Shown: positions 50,826 to 54,346 of the stretch, in pieces
How the letters are laid out: every line of letters begins with the position of its first letter
Numbering within the stretch: the stretch's first letter is position 1
Position numbers and translations under genes: made by a program
NCBI GenBank assembly: GCA_014860625.1
Contig: JACZJJ010000029.1
Coordinates: 1 to 54,346, forward strand
Direction: 5' to 3'
Length of the DNA: 54,346 nucleotides
Source: Bacteroidales bacterium
GTDB taxonomy: Bacteria > Bacteroidota > Bacteroidia > Bacteroidales > FEN-979
The notes under the pieces: model-generated
Database searches by the model: none
What the model saw: the letters and a program-made list of their open reading frames with translations, nothing else
What the model was told of the DNA's origin: nothing

Positions 50826-53282
50826 TTACTGCGATACCACAACTTTCCGGATGACTGAACGATCACCCGACCTCATCCGAAGCATGTAAACTCCTGCGGG
50901 AAGGCCCGTTTGATTGAACCGGATCGTATTCTCACCCATTGTGATCATGCGTTCAACTGATTGAACCTTTCTGCCATCAAATGAAGTTAACTCGAACAAG
51001 ACGATTCCCTGCTCACGCGATTGGAAAGAGAGCGTAAACTGTCCGTTCGACGGGTTGGGGAAAATCTTCACCCGGCTGACCGACTCCTGCTCTTCAGGAA
51101 CTGCAGAGCAGTCCTTAAAGGTGATATAAACGGTATCCCATTGGTAGCCATACTGGTCGCTCACCCTGCACCAAACCATCTTCGTCCCGATGCCAACCCC
51201 CGAAGAATCGATGGTTGCCGTTTGCCCGAGATCGCCGGTTGACCAGTTATAGGTCATGAAATTTCCGGCATCCAGGATAACTTCAATCCCGGCACATACC
51301 TCCTGGTCGGGACCGAGGTTCAGAATCGTCTGCTGATTCACAGGAATTCCGTTTTTATAACGCTCGCTGAACTCCTGGTAATAGAGGTTGGTAATGCCGG
51401 CATCATGGATCACAAGGGTGTTTTCATCGTTTTTCTGATCGGCACTGCTGCTCCAGTTGTGTGAACCGGTGAGGATGAACGGATCGGAAGAGGGATTGGA
51501 CTGGTCAACGATCATAGACTTACTGTGCAGTGTCCCCTGCTCTCCAAACTCCCTGAATTTATCTCCAAGGGACGTTTTCAGTGTTTCAACCACGGCAGTA
51601 CCACTGGTCCCTTCATTATCGATGACAACCCGGGTATTGATGCCGATGTTGGCACGGGCTACCAGGGCATCCCCAATATCCGTTCGGGTGATCAGCATCG
51701 TCATCACCCCGATGTCGTTGTTCGATTTGTTGATATGATCGATGATCACGCTGTTGACTCCATCCGAAGGACTGAACCAGACCTCCACGCGTTTCCCTCC
51801 GATGATCAGCTCGTGAGGTGTATTGTCGGTTTTATCGATGCCAAATTTTGCTTTCGCAGGATCCGGAGTCGCCGTGGTTGAGCCCCACATCTCTTCAAAT
51901 TCAAGCATGTAGACCTTCGCCAGACTCATATCCTGGATAAAGAGCATGTTGTTGTCATCAGTGTTGATGTTCCATTCGGTCCAGTTGCAGGAGCCGGTCC
52001 AAACGATCGGATCGTTGGGAACGGTCGACTTCCCGTCAATGATCATAAATTTGTCGTGCATGATGCCATCACCTGCGGGGCGGGCAATCTTTTTGATCCC
52101 TCCGGTAAGCTCAGGAATCCCGCTGTTTCCGGTCGATCCGTCGGTCACCACCCGAACGGTTACGCCCCGTGCATAGGCTGCATTCAAGGCAGTTGCGATG
52201 TTTGAGATCCCTTCAATCGTGAAGTTGTAAATGGCCACGTCGACGGTGTATTTCGCCCGGTTGATGTACTGAATGATTGTATCATCGGCACAGGCATCCA
52301 GGAAGATGGCATCCACGCCGGTAGAAACAGAGTGGTCAACAGAGGCGGTAAAATAGATTTTGAAGTCGCCGGTGGAGACCGACTCGGTGATGAAGGGCCG
52401 TACCGGTCCGAAAGCGGTATCCTGACCGGTTACGCTGAAAACCTTCACATAAACAAGGTCGGAGGGTGATAATGATGCAAGGTCCATGCTGTGGCTTGTG
52501 CCTGTCCCCGGTGCTGAAACATGACCAAGTTCCAAATTCTGTGTGAAACCATAATAGAGTTCCGTAGTTCCATCAATATCTGTCTCCCAACTCAGGATAA
52601 AATCCGTTGTGGTGATATTTGACTGTGTGACGGGAGAAATGATGTGAATGGAACTTCCCGAAAGGATATCCTCCGTATCGCGAAGCAGGAGTTGGTATCC
52701 TGAAGAGGAGCTGGTGTAGGAAAACTGAGAGCAGATCCCAATAATGTCGACTTCCCCTGATGGGATGATCTCCCCAACTAAGGAGGAACTGTTGTTGATC
52801 CGGATCTGTGCCGACTCCCCTCCCGCTGTGATGGTATAGTTTGTATTTCCCGCGAAAGTACTGCCGGCGTTGGAGAAAAGTACGCCATTCATCCGCACAA
52901 GCTCGGCTTCATAGGATTCATTCATCTGATTTGGCGTAACCACCTGGGGTGCGGGCAATGGTGTATTTTCAGCCAGCACCGTAAATGAGTTGACCGGGTC
53001 GAGTTCCAGCAGGTAGTTGTAGTTTTTCAATACCCCTGTTACTTCGATGGAATCGCCTCTCTTCACGCTGGTCATCGAAAAGCTGTAAGCGGCTATCCCG
53101 GCTGTGGCATCCTGGAGGTACTTGATCGTGCCCAGTTCCGCTCCATTTGTCACAACCCCTTTTACTGTTACGGTCGTACCCAACGGCATCGCCCTCGCCT
53201 CGGCAATCGTACTCTGGGCAAATCCAGTCTGCAAAGAGAGTAATATCACTCCCGAAAAAATCAACATCCTTTTCATCATCAT
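50826..53282 (-). CDS. Secreted phospholipase D-like double-HKD protein with T9SS sorting domain
   Basis: 818 aa. Signal peptide (MMMKRMLIFSGVILLSLQTG, cleavage near FAQ-STI); the start could also be at the second or third Met. Then an OB-fold-like region (about 25-210, EARAMPLGTTVTVKGVVTNG, similar to DUF5689/YhcR-type), a linker with a fibronectin-like part (about 215-300), and two PLD catalytic modules with HDKFMIID ... GSCNWT and HSKSMIVD ... GSHNWSS. Next a PKD-like segment (LGPDQEVCAGIEVILDAG) and a T9SS type A sorting domain (VKIFPNPSNGQFTLSF ... LPAGVYMLRM). PLD-family enzymes cleave phosphodiesters in lipids or DNA; a nuclease role is as likely as a lipase one because of the OB-type domain. 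Exported across the outer membrane. Confidence 0.9.
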   Translation of the reverse strand: MMMKRMLIFSGVILLSLQTGFAQSTIAEARAMPLGTTVTVKGVVTNGAELGTIKYLQDATAGIAAYSFSMTSVKRGDSIEVTGVLKNYNYLLELDPVNSFTVLAENTPLPAPQVVTPNQMNESYEAELVRMNGVLFSNAGSTFAGNTNYTITAGGESAQIRINNSSSLVGEIIPSGEVDIIGICSQFSYTSSSSGYQLLLRDTEDILSGSSIHIISPVTQSNITTTDFILSWETDIDGTTELYYGFTQNLELGHVSAPGTGTSHSMDLASLSPSDLVYVKVFSVTGQDTAFGPVRPFITESVSTGDFKIYFTASVDHSVSTGVDAIFLDACADDTIIQYINRAKYTVDVAIYNFTIEGISNIATALNAAYARGVTVRVVTDGSTGNSGIPELTGGIKKIARPAGDGIMHDKFMIIDGKSTVPNDPIVWTGSCNWTEWNINTDDNNMLFIQDMSLAKVYMLEFEEMWGSTTATPDPAKAKFGIDKTDNTPHELIIGGKRVEVWFSPSDGVNSVIIDHINKSNNDIGVMTMLITRTDIGDALVARANIGINTRVVIDNEGTSGTAVVETLKTSLGDKFREFGEQGTLHSKSMIVDQSNPSSDPFILTGSHNWSSSADQKNDENTLVIHDAGITNLYYQEFSERYKNGIPVNQQTILNLGPDQEVCAGIEVILDAGNFMTYNWSTGDLGQTATIDSSGVGIGTKMVWCRVSDQYGYQWDTVYITFKDCSAVPEEQESVSRVKIFPNPSNGQFTLSFQSREQGIVLFELTSFDGRKVQSVERMITMGENTIRFNQTGLPAGVYMLRMRSGDRSVIRKVVVSQ

Positions 53283-53318
53283 CTCGATACTATCTAATTA
53301 TTTGACTTACCAATGGTC

Positions 53319-53350
53319 ATTTCGCTATTTCACTATTTCGCTATTTCGCT
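53319..53350. repeat. 8-bp tandem array (ATTTCGCT x4)
   Basis: Four 8-bp units (atttcgct, atttcact, atttcgct, atttcgct) in the 73-base gap between the TonB receptor's stop and the PLD-like gene's start. Same general style as the heptamer arrays nearby but with a different period. May influence readthrough or spacing; no hairpin is seen. Confidence 0.7.
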
Positions 53351-53355
53351 ATTTT

Positions 53356-54346
53356 TTAATAGCTTATTGTTATTGAAAAATTAAACCTCCTCCCCAGCCC
53401 AAAATAGACCCCTGCCGATGCTGCATCGAAGTCTTTCTTGCTGCTTGAATAGGAGTCGTTATTTTGTGCATCAGAAATGTATTTCTGATCAAGCAGGTTG
53501 AGTACGTTTCCCCGAATATCCAGGTTGAAATTCCTGAAAACGAACCGGTACCCGGCATTGAGGTCAATCAGGTAATAGACCGGAAGTCGCCATGAATCTC
53601 TTGGCTTACCATTCTCATCCAGATAGTTGGTCCCCAGATCAGGACTCAACGTAACAGGATCCATTTCTGAATAATTTTTAGCAAAAAGTGTGAAACTTCC
53701 AGAAACATAAAGATGCTTGATAATCTCCCACCGGATACTCTCCATCAATTGAATCTGGGCGGCATCACCCACATGAACCCCTTTTGCATTGAAATAAAAT
53801 TTCCCGATCAGAACATTTGCATCGTCGTAAATAAATGCAGTATCACCCGATGTCCATCTCCAGTCAGCTATTGCAATAACCTGATCCCATTGCACTGATG
53901 GAACAGGCCTCCAGCCAAATTCAATCTCAATCCCTTTATGAAATGCATTGATTCCGTTGACATTATATGGAAATAGCTCTTGATTCCATTCTACTTTCCT
54001 AGCCCCATCCAAAGGTTTATTTTGCCACCACGTCAAATACCCGTTAACATTCAGGGCGATTTTGGATGTATTAAAACTATATCCGATCTCAACGGCTTCG
54101 ACATTTTCATTCTTTATCCCAAAAAACTCCTTGTTATCATAATCAAAGACGTTATTGAACCGGGGAGCGCGTGACAGATATCCCAGGTTGAAAAAGATAT
54201 TGTTTCGGCTGTCAATGTTGTAATTCGTCCCGCCTTTTACCGTAAATCCTGGAAAAAGCCTCCAGGGAGACCGTGTAAACCTCGTTCCGGGTGAGTTCAT
54301 GTCATAAGGCGATGCATTCACAATGTAAAGGGTATCCCGGGTTTGT
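53356..54346 (-). CDS. TonB-dependent outer-membrane receptor (C-terminal part, N-terminus beyond window)
   Basis: The frame is open up to the right edge of the window (at least 329 codons), so the start lies outside; internal Met near 54321 is not the real start. Long amphipathic beta strands (VKGGTNYNIDSRNNIFFNLG, AVEIGYSFNTSKIALNVNG, LNAGYRFVFRNFNLDIRGN) and a final aromatic residue (FNFSITISY) mark the C-terminal barrel of a TonB-dependent receptor. The segments LIDLNAGYRF and LNLLDQKYISDA are typical of the family's last strands. Ligand unknown. Only the C-terminal barrel can be judged. It is followed by an 8-bp tandem array and the PLD-like gene. Confidence 0.88.
   Translation of the reverse strand, partial: QTRDTLYIVNASPYDMNSPGTRFTRSPWRLFPGFTVKGGTNYNIDSRNNIFFNLGYLSRAPRFNNVFDYDNKEFFGIKNENVEAVEIGYSFNTSKIALNVNGYLTWWQNKPLDGARKVEWNQELFPYNVNGINAFHKGIEIEFGWRPVPSVQWDQVIAIADWRWTSGDTAFIYDDANVLIGKFYFNAKGVHVGDAAQIQLMESIRWEIIKHLYVSGSFTLFAKNYSEMDPVTLSPDLGTNYLDENGKPRDSWRLPVYYLIDLNAGYRFVFRNFNLDIRGNVLNLLDQKYISDAQNNDSYSSSKKDFDAASAGVYFGLGRRFNFSITISY

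Noticed and set aside
1-54346. tRNA, rRNA, integrase or transposase genes
   Set aside because: No matching motifs or cloverleaf-like sequences were noticed in the gaps, most of which are under 150 bases.

Overview
The window looks like chromosomal DNA of a strictly or facultatively anaerobic member of the Bacteroidota (Bacteroidales/Marinilabiliales-like; the exact lineage cannot be fixed by eye). Support comes from three or four secreted proteins with type IX secretion (T9SS) C-terminal sorting domains, a TonB-dependent receptor, the FtsX-DUF3098-UppP-TruB gene order, TAnnTTTG-type -7 promoter boxes, and the general lack of Shine-Dalgarno sites. No tRNA, rRNA, CRISPR array, integrase or transposase was seen. 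Layout: (1) 1-12.9 kb, minus strand, is one long, tightly spaced gene run: a beta-barrel protein, an ICMT-like membrane methyltransferase, two PQQ-like beta-propellers, a membrane-anchored NHL propeller, a tiny Tat-signal four-Cys protein, a Tat-signal polyferredoxin, a NapH-like membrane ferredoxin, a third (three-helix) PQQ-like propeller, a fused NuoE-NuoF NAD(P)H dehydrogenase with extra ferredoxin domains, and a NuoG-like/GltD-like FAD protein cut by the left edge. It reads as an electron-transfer chain linking cytosolic NAD(P)H and ferredoxin chemistry to the membrane and periplasm. No terminal oxidoreductase is visible inside the window. (2) 13.0-18.7 kb, plus strand: a metallophosphoesterase, an sCache-PAS-CBS-DUF294 regulator, and a DUF485/acetate-type sodium:solute symporter pair with its own promoter and a strong terminator. 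(3) 18.8-28.7 kb, plus strand: a DUF748/AsmA-like protein, then a CheR methyltransferase, two large hybrid histidine kinases and a lone receiver. (4) 28.7-35.9 kb: an HD protein, secreted T9SS cargo, a small PID-CTERM-like protein, TadA-type deaminase and a DUF2892 protein. (5) 35.9-44.3 kb, minus strand: a housekeeping operon with two paralogous giant AsmA-like proteins, FtsX, DUF3098, UppP and TruB. (6) 44.4-54.3 kb: LeuS, DUF3108 protein, MORN-repeat lipoprotein, dihydroorotase, dolichol-phosphate-mannose-synthase-like GT2, a secreted double-HKD phospholipase-D-like T9SS protein and the C-terminal end of a TonB-dependent receptor. Two things stand out. First, the redox cluster in region 1 combines three PQQ-like propellers, two Tat-exported small proteins and a NuoEF/GltD module in a way I do not recognise as a named system. 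Second, region 6 is peppered with four sequence-unrelated arrays that all have a 7-bp period. Two of them sit inside the dihydroorotase reading frame and leave its N-terminal 38 or so codons out of frame with the catalytic part; loss of exactly one 7-bp unit would restore the frame. This is the arithmetic expected of a phase-variable locus, or of a decayed or misassembled gene.
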